Assembly: GCA_022828595.1 (NCBI GenBank)
Contig: JAKGHH010000001.1
Location: 75,202,401-75,266,400 of the forward strand
DNA length: 64,000 nt
Direction of reading: 5' to 3'
Source: Nelumbo lutea
Taxonomy: Eukaryota > Streptophyta > Magnoliopsida > Proteales > Nelumbonaceae
Below the pieces are notes generated by a model. The model was not told the origin of the DNA. It saw only the letters and a list, made by a program, of their open reading frames with translations, and made no database searches. Position numbers and translations under genes: made by a program. Below, piece by piece: positions 11,703 to 22,620 of the stretch; the first letter of the stretch is position 1; each line of letters opens with the position of its first letter.

Positions 11703-12981
11703 ATGAATCAACCACCAATTGCGAAGAAACTACCAAACTTTCTCTAAACAGAATAAAGAGAAGATTAATGTATAATGATAGACAAGTTGTACAGGTAGAA
11801 AGTTCGTTCAAGTTTGCTCTCAAAGCAAAAGTAGAGCATAACATTAGGAGAAGAGAGGCATTCGTGAGAGGGAATCAGGAGAACGTGAAATATTTAAATA
11901 GTGAAGAAGGGAAGAAGCAATGATTTTGTCATTTGTCAAGTTTATTATGCATCTATGTAGGTGTTTTTGGGAAGTTTTCTACCCTGACACAATTTATGTT
12001 AATGAGAGATATTTGAGGACCTTGCCACGTGGCCTAATGGGCTGGTTGGATAAGAGAAAAGTAAGAATAAGAGAGGTTAAATGAGAAGGCTGGGAAGGGG
12101 TAAGGGAAAAAGGAGAGACAGTTTAAGGAGAAAAGAGGGAAGGGTGAATGGAAGAAGGAGAGGGTGTGTCACATGAACAACCAACCTTACTTTATATAAT
12201 GGATGCAGGGGGTGTAAAGGAAAACTTACACTTGTATGATGGATTGATACCAGATGATTGGTATTAGAGAGTAAATATCTACTTGGGCACCTCACCTAGC
12301 AACACAAGTTTTTAGATTAAATGGTTCTTTGAGATGGTATATGAGCCCATTTATCCAAATTGTTTAGTGTTTGATCTTTGCTACCTCTATTATAACTAAT
12401 TAAATTCCAGCACAAGATATAAGTGGGCATGTACTTGTCCATGCTTCAAGTTCAATAGATTTCCACGTGAATAAATAGAATAAAAAACTATTCAATAACC
12501 TCACCTAACAGCTTAAGTTTTTAAATTGAACATTTCTTTGAAATTTGGTTATAAATATTTTTCGTATCATAGTTGAACCCTTTTTTCCAAACATCCAAAA
12601 TTTCTTCCTCATATTTGGACTTAAATGTATAATACGTATAGGTCCTTTAAGGATTTATACGTAGAACATAATGAATATTTGGCACAGATTTAACTAGTTG
12701 GGTCTGACATGTCGGAATTGGATTTGTGTTTTCCCCCAAGCTCCAGAGTATGGATGTTGGATTCAATCATGGGATGCAATCTGCTTCTTTTAACATTTAC
12801 AAATTAAAAAATCAGAACTGGCAACAAATGTTTTTCTTCTACGTAATCTGCTATCTGTTGTAATCACTACTTGTAGAGTGGATTGATTTATCAGGATTGC
12901 AATTTTTCAATGTGGACAATAGAGAAGAAATGTCATTTTGCACATCTTAAAATCCCCAGTAGACATTTGGGCATTTCTTTA
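11703..12981. other. intergenic DNA, no gene seen
   Basis: No coding feature recognised. A purine-rich plus strand at about 12050-12180 gives a 72-codon low-complexity frame on the minus strand that is not credible as a gene. Confidence 0.5.
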
Positions 12982-13295
12982 GGCTCCCATTTGATATTTG
13001 GGAGGATCGAAGTGCAGTAGCTTCTAGCTTTTTGAGGTGAGTCTCATATGGACAGCAGCCTATAATCTATGTTTGGTGAAAGATCAGGAGAGTCCGAAGT
13101 GCAGTAGCTTCTAGCTTTTTGAGGTGAGTCCCATATGGACAGCAGCCTATAATCTATGTTTGGTGAAAGATCAGGAGAGTCCGAATCAGCTGTCAGTTGG
13201 TCATTTGAAGGACTGTCTGCTTCAGCCTCTTTAAATAGCTTATTAGAAGATCTTCAAAGCAACTGAATCTTCAGCTCAGCCCTTCCAAAGGGGTC
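12982..13295. mobile_element. possible small TIR element containing an 87-bp duplication
   Basis: Weak inverted ends (GGCTCCCATTTGATA on the left, GACCCCTTTGGAAGG from the right) with TTA on both sides (12979-12981 and 13296-13298), consistent with a Tourist-like insertion. Low TIR identity makes this tentative. Confidence 0.35.
13008..13181. repeat. two tandem copies of an 87-bp unit
   Basis: 13008-13094 and 13095-13181 are direct copies that differ at one seen position (GTCTCATATGG against GTCCCATATGG). Near identity implies a recent local duplication. Confidence 0.92.
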
Positions 13296-13689
13296 TTAGG
13301 TTGGCCAAAAAAGCCCAAGCCTGGGCCAAGGCCACCAGAAGCAAAACTGAAGGTTGAAAAGGTCCATAATGAATCAAAACGACCGAGGCCCAAACCCAGC
13401 TGAAATAAAGTAGCTTTCATTTATTTATTACAATAAAAAAAAAGAAAAAAATAAGGGTAAATTACAAAGACCTCCTTGTATTGTGGGGTCAGTGATAAAG
13501 TCCCCCTATGCTTTATTTTACAACAAAGACCCCCTTTATTATGATTGTGAGACAAAGACCCCTCTCGGCCGTTAAGTCAAATTTACCAAAATACTCCATT
13601 AATTTTTTTTTATTTTCTTTTTTCTTGCCCTTTTTCCTTAAAACTTATTTAACGTGGGAAATGAATATCTGGTCCTACAGAATCAATTG

Positions 13690-13892
13690 CTTCTGAAAAA
13701 AACAGAAGTCCATTGTAACGCTCATTTCTCCTCTCTTTCTCTCTCTCTCTCCTCTTTTTGCGCTTCTTCTCTGGCTTATTCCTTCCCTTTCTCTCTCTCT
13801 TTATATACTGTCACATACACTCCCCAGGTTCTCATCTTTTCTGATTAGTTCTCTTTAGAGAGTGAAGTGGTTTCCTCCGACTCTTTGTTATT
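13690..13892 (+). promoter_or_regulatory. captured promoter and 5' leader of the VQ pseudogene
   Basis: A pyrimidine-rich CTCT tract (13730-13800) precedes a TTATATA box at 13801-13807 on the coding strand of the captured gene. The leader would start about 30 bp downstream and is cut at 13892 by the gypsy insertion; it resumes at 35238. This assignment is an inference from position and composition. Confidence 0.5.
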
Positions 13893-14663
13893 TAATGTAG
13901 CATGATCCGATCACTCCTAGCTAGCACTCACGTAGCTCCTAGAAGGTACTATGAAGGAGAAGCAAGAAGAAGACGAAGGCTAAGAGTGCAGATAGCGTGT
14001 TCTCACTATACTTGAGAGGTTAGAAGTCTCCAGAAGAAGTTTCTCTTCTGCCCTGAGGGCTTTTATAGGGACACTCACATCAGATCGAGCATAACCGCCA
14101 CTGGGCTCCTACCACAACCGTTACCTGCCAGGGCTGTGCAGGTGGCCGTTGTGGCGTACGTTTCGCTCGGATAAGTGACACGTTTCCAAAGTGGCAAGCA
14201 TGCCTTTGCCTACTGAGAGACGTGGATGCAGACTGTCGAAAGGATTGGGACTGCACCGTCAGTAAGGGATATGGCGCAGTCTGATCGGTACGGTCTGTCA
14301 GTTAGAAGCTTCCTAAAGAGCGCTCGTGCGGCTCATTCGTGAGCTATTTTGTAGCGAGCTTGGAACACTCCAGGATTACCCTTAGTGGAATTGGTCCTCG
14401 GAATGACTTGTCTGCTTGGGAGCTCGAACGAGCTAATAACTTTAACTCGTGAGCTAAAGTTGTCTCGGAGTATCTCTTTAAAGGTAGCTTGGGGAGCCTG
14501 GGGTTCGCGTCGCGGCGAAATCCTTTCGCGAGCTACAACGTAGCAAGCTGCTTTGTAGGCCCGTCACTTGGTCGTACCAGGTTACAACGCTGAGCTGTCG
14601 CTCATGCTGATTCAATGTCCATGTGTCACCATTTCATAGGTGGGATCAAATCACCCTCCATCA
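13893..14663 (-). repeat. 3' LTR of the gypsy element
   Basis: 771 bp, starting TAATGTAGC (TGATGTAGC in the other LTR) and ending CCTCCATCA. Relative to 34391-35232 it lacks 71 bp just after GGTACT near 13950; the missing stretch is bounded by GTACT in the intact copy, a signature of short direct-repeat deletion. The missing part contains the conserved CCGACGCTTAAGTTAGTACT block. Confidence 0.9.
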
Positions 14664-14682
14664 ATTGCCCCCCACTCCTTGA
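14664..14682 (-). other. polypurine tract of the gypsy element
   Basis: Minus strand reads AAGGAGTGGGGGGCAAT directly against the 3' LTR, as in elements A and D and at 63857. Confidence 0.8.
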
Positions 14683-14992
14683 GTTAAAAGCATTGCCTTA
14701 GCGCATGGAGTTTGTGAAGCGCGACAGACTTATTTGACCAAAATTCAAACTTGATTGACTGCCCACATTAATGCATTTGCGGGAATCAAGAGATTTTATG
14801 ACTTTTCTGACTTTTCAGATTCCGAAAATGTGCTGAAGTGGCTTTTACCTCCGAACGTCGTGCAACCGCGATTACCTTAATTATGGAAGACGTGCTGCCA
14901 ATCACCTTCGGTTTTTAGAAGGCGTGCAGTCAAGGCGCCCGTGGGCCATTGGATCTGCTTTGATTTGGGCCATCAATTTGAAAGGGTGGAGA

Positions 14993-15001
14993 CTATAAAT
15001 A
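14993..15001 (+). promoter_or_regulatory. TATA box for the plus-strand gene inside the gypsy element
   Basis: CTATAAATAGG lies about 145 bp before the ATG at 15142 and points opposite to gag-pol. The spacing suits a TATA box followed by a leader of a little over 100 bases. Confidence 0.6.
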
Positions 15002-15141
15002 GGGGGGCCTCCCGGGCCTCATTTTCTCCCACGCCATCCTGCTATCTTCGGATTCTAAGGTCGCGCACTTCATCTAGTCTACCTGAATTCCTCAGTTTGC
15101 TTCGTTCCGTCTCTTCTAGTGAGTCCCAATCGCTGTCAGCC

Positions 15142-17099
15142 ATGTTTGGGTACCCATACCACACCTATCACCGGGGTGATAGGTGCCAGGACGACAATGC
15201 TTCCTCGAGCTCGGGGGGAGCCTGGGAGCAAATCCTAGAGGCTCGGGAGGCCTCCGGCGATGTAGCATCTACTTCTAGGGGGAGGGAGCCCGACACTTTT
15301 GGCCCTTCCTCCATGACAGCAGAGAGACTCAGGTCTCTAATCCGTTACTTTTACCTCCCTAGGGACCTAGTCTACAACCACCCTACTGGCAACTTCCCTT
15401 GGGAGCATGGTCCCAATGACATATTATCTTCCAGGAACAGCTCGAGACTGGCTTGCGTCTCCCCCTGCACCCCTTGATAGTGGAGGTGCTAAATCACTTT
15501 AACATCAACATTGGCCAGCTTCATCCCAACGTCATTCGAAATATGGTTGGGACTATATCTTTGTGTTACGAGTATTGTCTTCCTTTGGACCTTGATATTT
15601 TTTCCTTTATCTTTTGTATAAAAAGCACTGCTCCTGGGGTTCTTCCGGATAGGCACTTTTACTACCTCTCTCCCCATCGTGGCTATAAGCTCTTGTACGA
15701 GCTGCAGAATAAGATTCCCGCCTGGAAGCGGGATTACTTTGTGGTTCACAACCCTGAAGAGTGGCCCTTCCCAACTGCTTGGAGGGGCACCATTCAAGAC
15801 CCCGGGACTGAGCTGGACCCCAAAACTCAAAAAATGATGCTGTCCTAGGCATTCGTAGGCTTCTTTTGCTTGGACTACTTGGTCGAGGAGAAGCTTGTGT
15901 AGGCCGGCTTAAGCCCGGGTAGGTTGTCTCTTTAGGCTGCATGGTTTCTGTAACGATGTTGTATTCACATTCGCATGCATATATTCTATTCTTGTTGGAC
16001 TAACACTGATGCTCTTCTTGGCAGCCATCATGTCTAGTGCCAATTCGTGCCGCCTTCTCTCGAGCAGCCAGAGGCGCCATGCAAAAAGGACGCACCCCGA
16101 CTGGGCTCCCCCCTTAGGAGTTATTGAGTTCGGGTCTGCCGAGCCTGTTTTAACCTCCCCTCCACCCGAGATTCTAGCACCCCCTCCCGAGGGAACTAGT
16201 GGGGTCGGCTTCGAGGGGGATGAGCTCCCTCAGTAGGGGAAGGCTCCCTATAACCCCCTCCAGCCACGCCCTTACCCCCGGTTCCCAGTGGGGAAATGGG
16301 AAGGGGTGAACGATTACTTTGTGGCTCATCGGAGGAGCCAGAAGGCGATTACTAACAATGAGGTCGCTTAGTGGGGGAATATGGAGCTCGGGGACCTTGC
16401 CGCGTTCACCTCCGCCCACTGCATGGTGGTAAGTGACCCCTTTCCATTTTCCTCTCTTGTTTTCCTCCACTCCGCTGTCCTCTAATCTTCTCTTCCGTCA
16501 GCAGGTGAATTCTGCCATCCATGCCATGGCTCTCTAGACGAACGTCCATCGCGTTGACGCCCTCGACCAGCGGGCTGCTAACAAGAAGCTCTAGGGCGAG
16601 CTAGACCGGATCCGAGGCGAGCTCCATCACACTTGCAAGGGGAGCGAGTATCAGGAGCTGCTCGTCCACAACTAGGAGGCTCAAATCGTCTGGCTTTTTG
16701 AAGAGAGTGAGCGTTACAGGGAGGAATCGTCGAGGATGGCGGCGGAGAGGGAGCTCCTCAGGCAACAGATGCAGGACTTGGAGTCCACTCCCAGGAATTC
16801 CACGACTCCAGGCGGAGTATGGTTCGGGTTCGTACCGCTCTGGGTTTAAGCTTTGCCGGTGGCTGGTTCGGAAGAAGTTCTCCGGATTCAACCTCAACGG
16901 CATTACTATGAAGGGTTTGTCTCCTGAGATGGTAGACCAAGCGGAGGAGCCTGACTCCCCAGAGGATGAGGAGGCGGATCCCAGAGGCGGTGTTTCTTTG
17001 GACTTCTGGTGGCTTCCGGGTGCCGTAAACCCGGTCTTTCACAAGTCTTTGGTTGGAAGGTTGTGCCCTGTGATAGTCAGACTTTCCCGAGCTATTTAG
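15142..17099 (+). pseudogene. antisense extra ORF (Transposase_28-like) of the Tat-type element, broken
   Basis: This gene runs opposite to gag-pol between integrase and the 3' LTR, where Tat elements often carry an additional reading frame. The start at 15142 is preferred over 14941 because the TATA box is at 14993. A Ser/Gly-rich N-terminus is followed (15430-15840) by a domain with TGLRLPLHPLIVEVLN, QLHPN and FYYLSPHRGY, resembling the plant 'putative gypsy type transposon' family. After 16500 a Glu/Arg/Gln-rich part looks like a coiled coil. Two likely introns are visible: one ending TTCTTGGCAG near 16024, and one from GTAAGT at 16429 to CCGTCAG at 16501. A frameshift near 15425 and many TAG codons (for example 15846, 16234, 16371, 16541, 16593 and 16674) show it is dead. 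Its function in live elements is unknown. Confidence 0.75.
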
Positions 17100-17460
17100 C
17101 TCGGTTACCACATTTTTATTTTTCTTCTCTTCTTTTTTTATTTTTATTTTTATTATTTTTTTTGAAGTGACAATGAAAGTTCTCCCTTTTTTCTTCCAAG
17201 TATGATGTGCACTTTATCTTCGCTAAGGCGATCTCAACACCCGAGCTATTAGAGCTACGTACCCGAAGTAGAACTCCTCGATAATTGTTACCTCGAACTG
17301 TTCCTTAAACCATTTAAGGCATCTTTATGGTGCACGACAAAGTGATTACCACATGTGTCCGAACTATATGCTCGTTGGTTATTCTCTAGTTTGATCATCA
17401 TACTAGAACAAGCTATGCTTGGTGAGGTTTAAGCCCGAGCTGCTTACACTCCTCACTTGA
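17100..17460. other. non-coding part of the gypsy interior
   Basis: T-rich stretch at 17110-17165 followed by sequence without a recognisable frame, between the end of the antisense ORF and the repeat pair. Confidence 0.5.
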
Positions 17461-17665
17461 AGTTCGCCCATGTCATGAAGACAACTGGGTCTGATTGCAC
17501 CGGGATCGTGTTAGCCCAACATTTTGGCCCTTAGGCTATGGGAGTGATTTATAGTTCACTTTTGAAGTTCGTCCGTGCCTCAAAGGTGACCAGGTCTTAT
17601 TGCGCCAAGATCGTGTTAGCTCAGCATTTTGGCCCTTATGCTTTGGGAGTGGCCCGTGGCCTACT
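17461..17665. repeat. two diverged copies of the element A repeat in the gypsy element
   Basis: Two units about 105 bp apart start GAAGTTCGCCCATG and GAAGTTCGTCCGTG. Each contains a GGTCTGATTGC/GGTCTTATTGC part and TTTTGGCCCTTAGGCT..GGGAGTG, matching in order the two halves of the 86-bp unit of element A. The same motif was evidently amplified in the non-autonomous element. Confidence 0.75.
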
Positions 17666-17671
17666 TAGTTG

Positions 17672-18885
17672 TTACAAATAATATTGTCTTAAATTGACAA
17701 TATTCCATGCCCGAGGTACTTGTTTCCCTTCGAGGGTCTCGAGCTCATACGTTCCTTCCCCGAATACTCGTTTCACTCGGTAAGGTCCTTCCCAGTTAGA
17801 CCCAAGCTTGCCAGCGTCGGGCTCAGGTACCATAACCTTTCGAAGAACCAAGTTGCCGACACGGAGGTTCCGCTTCTTGACCTTGGCATTATAGTATCGA
17901 GATACTCTTTGCTGGTAGGCTGCAGTCCTGATATACGTGAGGTCCCTTACTTCATCGAGTAGATCGAGATTGGTATGGAGCTCGTCTTCATTCGTCTGAT
18001 CACTGTATGCTTCTAGTCGCAGCATATGCACCTCGATCTCTGCAGGGATCACTACTTCGGTGTCGTAGGTGAGATTGAAGAGTGTTTCTCCCATGGCGGT
18101 CTTCTCCGTGGTCTGGTAAGCCCATAGGACGTTAGGTAACTCATCTGCCCACAACCCTTTAGCCTGGTCCAACCGTGCTTTCAGTCTGCGGAGGATGGCT
18201 CTGTTCGTGACTTCTACCTAACCATTTGCTTGAGAGAGCATGACTGAAGTGAAATTCTGTCAGATTCCCATGTCTTGACACCAGTCTGAAATTTGATGTT
18301 CTCGAACTGCTTGCCGTTGTCAGAAATCAATACCCGAGGTAATCCGAAGCGGCACACGATGTTCTTCCAAAAGAAGTTTTGAACATTTTGGGTTGTAATC
18401 GTTATGAGGGGTTCGGCTTCTACCCACTTGGTAAAGTAGTCCACTACTACTACTAAAAACTTCCTCCCACCCATTGCCGATGGGAATGGCCCAAGTAGAT
18501 CGATGCCCCATTGTACGAAGGGCCACGAGCTGGTGAGATACTTGAGATCAACAGCAGGTTGGTGGTGAATATTGGCGTGCTTCTGGCATTTGCTGCATTT
18601 TTTAACAAACTCAATAGTGCCTGTCTTCATTTTTGGCCAATAATACCCCTGTCTAAGTGCCTTCTGGGCGAGGGCCCTACCCCCTAAGTGTTCGCCGCAC
18701 AATCCCTCGTGAGTGTCACGGAGTATGAGCTCGGCTTTAGTAGGTCGCAAACAACGCAGATAAGGGAGCGTGTAAGATCTCCGGTATAGCCGTTCGTCTA
18801 TCATGACATATTTGGCTGCTTGGCGCTGCACCCTTCTAGCTGCATTGCGATCTGCAGGGAGGGTCTCGTGTAGCAAGAAGCTCAT
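17672..18885 (-). pseudogene. gypsy integrase (decayed)
   Basis: Inserts element cDNA into the genome in live copies. On the minus strand the N-terminal zinc-binding motif is visible as HEGLCGEHLGG followed by FVKKCSKCQ. The catalytic core has GIDLLGPFP with the first Asp and ISDNGKQFE with the second. The frame breaks at about 18214, just where the catalytic Glu region would follow, and the C-terminal part resumes at 18172 (LDQAKGLWADELPNVLWAYQ and a GPYRV C-terminal domain) to the stop at 17672. The product would be split and inactive. Confidence 0.88.
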
Positions 18886-18892
18886 AAGCGGG

Positions 18893-19867
18893 TCAATCCA
18901 GCTCGGCTCTGCTTGAACGATGGGAGCGACCTCCTCTGCCCCTCCCGAGAATGCTAGGCCAAGGCAAGTCCTCTATGTACATGGTTCTCATGGTGATGTC
19001 GCTGGCGTTGGCTAATCTGGACAAGGCATCGGCCTCGGTGTTCCCCGACCTTGGGATTTGCCTGATAAAGTGTGACTGGAAGTTGAGCAGGGCCTCTCTG
19101 ACTTTGGCTAAGTAGGCTATCATGGTTGGCTCGCGAGCTTCGTACTCGCCGGTGACCTAGTTGACCACGAGCTGGGAGTCACTGTAGATAACGATGTGCT
19201 TTGCTTTTACTTCTTTGGCTAGGGCCATTCCAGCTATCAACGCCTCGTACTCCGCTTCATTGTTAGATGTTGCGAACTCGAAGCATAGCGCGTACACCAG
19301 TTTTGCACCACTTAGGCCGTGCAAAACTATTCTGGCTTTGCTGCCCTGTTGGTTCGAGGAGCCATCTACATGAAGGATCCAGGGCTCCTCATCCCAGCTC
19401 GCGCTTGGCCGAACTAGGAGAGATGCCATACTGGCTGCTACCTCACAGGGTTCAGACTCGACTGGCCTGGGAGCTTCGGGCTCACCCGAGCTGGGAGCCT
19501 CGTGCTCAACTGGCCTAGGGACTTCAGAGCTGAATATGCATTCGGCTATGTAATATGCTAAGGCTTGGGCCTTAATGGTAGTTCGCGGCTTGTACTGGAG
19601 GTTGTACTCGCTGAGTTCAATGGCCCACTTTGTCAACTGACCAGAGACCTCGGGCTTAAGTAAGACTTGCATCAGAGGCTTGTCGGTGAGAACGATAACA
19701 GTGTGAGCCTGGAAGTACAGGTGGAGCTTCCGGGCTACAATTACTAATGCGTAAGCCAGCTTTTCTATTTCGGGGTATCTCGTCTCTGCTCCCTGCAATA
19801 CTTTACTAACATAATAGATGGGTCGCTGAACCCGATCTACTTCTTTTATTAGTACCGAATTGACCAC
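18893..19867 (-). pseudogene. gypsy RNase H plus second (archaeal-type-like) RNase H domain
   Basis: The first part (19867 to about 19540) is the end of RT plus RNase H, with RPIYYVSKVLQGAETRYPEIEKL and the LTDKPL motif. The second part (about 19390 to 18990) has ILHVDGSSN, SNNEAEYEALIAGM and IYSDSQLVVN, a second RNase H-like fold with Asp, Glu and Asp in the expected order; a dual RNase H is typical of Tat elements. It is interrupted by a TAG at 19157, with the same frame continuing through NTEADALSRLAN. It is out of frame with RT and integrase. Confidence 0.85.
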
Positions 19868-20084
19868 TTCATTGCTTGCTGAGAGGTATAGTTCTAGAAT
19901 ATCACCCTCCTCGGGTCAGGTTAAGATTGGTACACTAGCGAGGTATTTCTTGAGCTCGTCAAACGCAAGCTAGCAGTCTTGGGTCCATTCGAACCCTTTG
20001 CTCTTGATTGCCTTAAAGAACGGCAGACAGCAGTTCACCGATTTGGACATGAAGCGGCTCAGGGCTTATGCGGCCATTCAACCT

Positions 20085-20800
20085 CTAAACCTCCTTCAAC
20101 TTCTGGGGTGGTTTCATATCTAATATGGCCTTAATTTTGTCCGAGTTGGCCTCAATGCCACGCCGGTTAATGATGTACCCTATGAACTTGCCTGAGGTCA
20201 CACCGAATGCACACTTATTTGGGTTCAGCCTCATATTAAACTTACGCAAAATTTCAAAAACAGAATGCATGTCTTGTATTAATTCATGCGAGAATTGGGT
20301 TTTGATGACCATGTCATCTACATAGCATTCTACTTTTCTGCCAATTAGTGGTGCAAACAATTTATTTACAAGCCTTTGAAAGGTTGACCCTACGCTTTTC
20401 AACCCAAAGGGCATAACCTTGTAACAGTATAGATCGAACTTCGTGATGAAGGCAGTCTTTTCTTCGTCCGCCGGGTCCATCTTGATTTGGTTATAGCCCG
20501 AATAGGCATCCGAGAAACTTAGCAACTCGTGCCCTGAGGTTGCGTCCACCAAGTGGTCAATTATGGGGAGTGAGAAGCAATCTTTTGGGCAAGCCCGGTT
20601 TAGGTTGGTGTAGTCGATGCACATGCGCCACTTAACGTTGGCCTTCTTTACCAGGACGGGGTTGGTCACCCAATTAGGGTAGTGGACTTCTCTTATGAAG
20701 TCAGCTACGAGGAGCTTCTCGACCTCCTCGTGGACCGCTTTCCACCGCTCCGGGGCTAGGTTGTGTTTCTTCTATCTAACAGGCCTAACTACAGGATCAG
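20085..20800 (-). pseudogene. gypsy reverse transcriptase (decayed)
   Basis: Copies element RNA into DNA in live copies. The frame from about 20770 down to 20087 has VHYPNWVTNPVLVKK, WRMCIDYTNLNRACPKD, FSDAYSGYNQI and the catalytic YVDDM motif, in family order. It is bounded by TAG at 20772-20774 and TAG at 20085-20087; homologous sequence continues on both sides, so both stops are premature. Downstream sequence resumes in another frame at 19867. Confidence 0.9.
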
Positions 20801-21098
20801 TATTCAGCTTATGAGTTATAAGGTCAGGGTCTATACCAGGCATCTCTGCCGCGGACCACACAAAAATATCTAAATTTTGGAGTAAGAAGCTTACCAGTTC
20901 GAATCGTAGAGGTTCTCGGACGGAAGCACCAATCTAAAGCGCCTGAGCCGAGTCGGTTGTTGAGGTCAGGACTGCGACTGTTTCTTCCATGGGCATGGCT
21001 CGTTCTTCGCTTTGCTCCGTAAGCCGCTCCAGTTTGAGGTCGTCGGCCACCTTGGTCTTTCCCTTCAGGGCGATGATGTAGCACTTGCAGAACTTGAG

Positions 21099-21420
21099 CT
21101 AGTCGCCCCGTGCTACCTCCACACTGAAGTCTGTTGGGAACTTCATAGCCAAATGGTAAGTGGAGCCCACTGCCCGTAGGACATGGGTGATCGGTCGACC
21201 GATTATGGCATTGTAGGGGGAGGGGGTCGCGACCACCAGGAAGTCATGTTTGAATCTGACCACGCAAGGCCATGTGCCGACTTCCACAGTACTGTTATTT
21301 TCCCAAGGGGCCAGCTCCGCTGAAACCCACCAAAGGAGTGTTCGTAGACTTTAGGTCACTTCTTTGCAGCTAAAGTTGGTCGAACACAGCTTTAAAGAGG
21401 ATGTCGGTCGAACTGCCTGA
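21099..21420 (-). pseudogene. gypsy aspartic protease region (partial)
   Basis: The minus-strand frame at 21287-21099 contains FLVVATPSPYNAIIGRP and STYHLAMKFPT, typical of the region after the protease active site in Tat-type polyproteins. The part that would hold the DTG/DSG active site (about 21360-21440) is frameshifted. The frame stops at 21099, and related sequence continues toward RT in the same direction. Confidence 0.75.
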
Positions 21421-21568
21421 GTTGACAAGTACGCATTTGACCTTGAAGATTGATCCTCAGTTTTATCACAAGTGCGTCATCGTGGGGGTAGTGAACCCCT
21501 CGCACGTCACCTTCTGTGAAGAAAATTTTTTCTTCTGTCCTCGGCTGCTTTAGAGGGTTCTGCTCTTC

Positions 21569-22620
21569 TCAGGTGGCCTCACGAACTGACATCCGAGCCA
21601 CTGCTGAAGTACAACCCGCAACGATAGAGCCTCCCACTATCATGTGGATGGTTCCCCGAATCGACCTCTCTTTCGGAAGTTGCCTCTGTGGCTGTTTGGC
21701 CGGCCTGCTACTGAACTCGGGAGCATTCTTACCGTGCTCCCCTTGCCGACCTGCTTTATTATTACTATTACTATTATTATGTACAAAATTTCTTAAATAC
21801 CTGTGACGGATGAGCTCCTCAATCTCGTCGCAGAGGTTTTTACAATTTTCGGTACTATGATCGTGATCTCTATTTAAACTGCAACACAAATTCTTGTTTC
21901 TTTCATTGGGATTCCCCCTCAAACGAGGTGGCCACTTCACATATGGGGCGTCCTTGATCACCATCAGGATTTTGGCCCACTTCACGTTCAATGGGGTGTA
22001 ATCAGTTCGGTCTGCCACAGGAGCTCGGAATGACTGACCTGGCTTTGCTCCCCGAGCTGCATCTTTTTTCTTTCGACTGTCCCCTTGGCTGGAAGGCTCT
22101 CCTTCCCTCTTCCCCTTTTTGGGCCACCCTCGCCCTTCTGGTTGATCTCCTCTTCGATAGCTATAAACTTGTCTACGAGCTTAAGGAATTTGGTTATGGT
22201 CGTTGGTTGGTTGACGACCATGTTCCACTTGAACTCCTTATGCGTCATGCCTTTCTTGGCTGCTGCAAGGCGCACGACGGGGTCCAAGCGCAGTATCTAC
22301 ATACAAGCATCGTTGAACCATTTGATGTAGCCCCGGATGTACTCTCCCTCTCTTTGCACTATGCTGAGGAGACTCTCTTCAGTTCGCGAACACTACTTGC
22401 TGGTAACGAAGTGGGACGTGAAGGCTTGCGCGAACGGCGCCCAACTTCTTATCGACCCAGGTGCCAGGTTCCGGTACCACATACGGGCTGCTTCTCTAAA
22501 AGTGGTGGAGAAGGCCATGCACATGCACGACTCGCTGGCTCTTGCCAGGTGCATCTACAATTGGAAGGCATCTACGTGATCATTTGGGTCGAACGATCAG
22601 CCGTACTTGTCTAGAGAGGG
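21569..22620 (-). pseudogene. gypsy gag (decayed)
   Basis: Encodes the capsid/nucleocapsid polyprotein in live copies. From about 22600 to 21988 one frame reads through the capsid core (AFSTTFREAARMWYRNL, LLSIVQREGE and YIKWFNDAC) but is cut by TAG at 22555, 22393 and 22297. A second frame (22018-21569) carries the CCHC-like knuckle CCSLNRDHDHSTENC and a basic, Gln/Asn-rich tail. A frameshift separates the two. The N-terminal part upstream of 22620 cannot be delimited. Confidence 0.85.

Noticed and set aside
15489..17111. Minus-strand frames of 98-117 codons (for example 15489-15830 and 16758-17111).
   Set aside because: They are antisense to the Transposase_28-like plus-strand gene and show no domain.
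18214..22300. Possible horizontally transferred or host RT gene.
   Set aside because: Domain order, LTRs, PBS, PPT and target duplications identify an ordinary Tat-like gypsy element.
21991..22614. 207-codon plus-strand frame.
   Set aside because: It lies opposite the recognised gypsy gag sequence, which explains the open frame.
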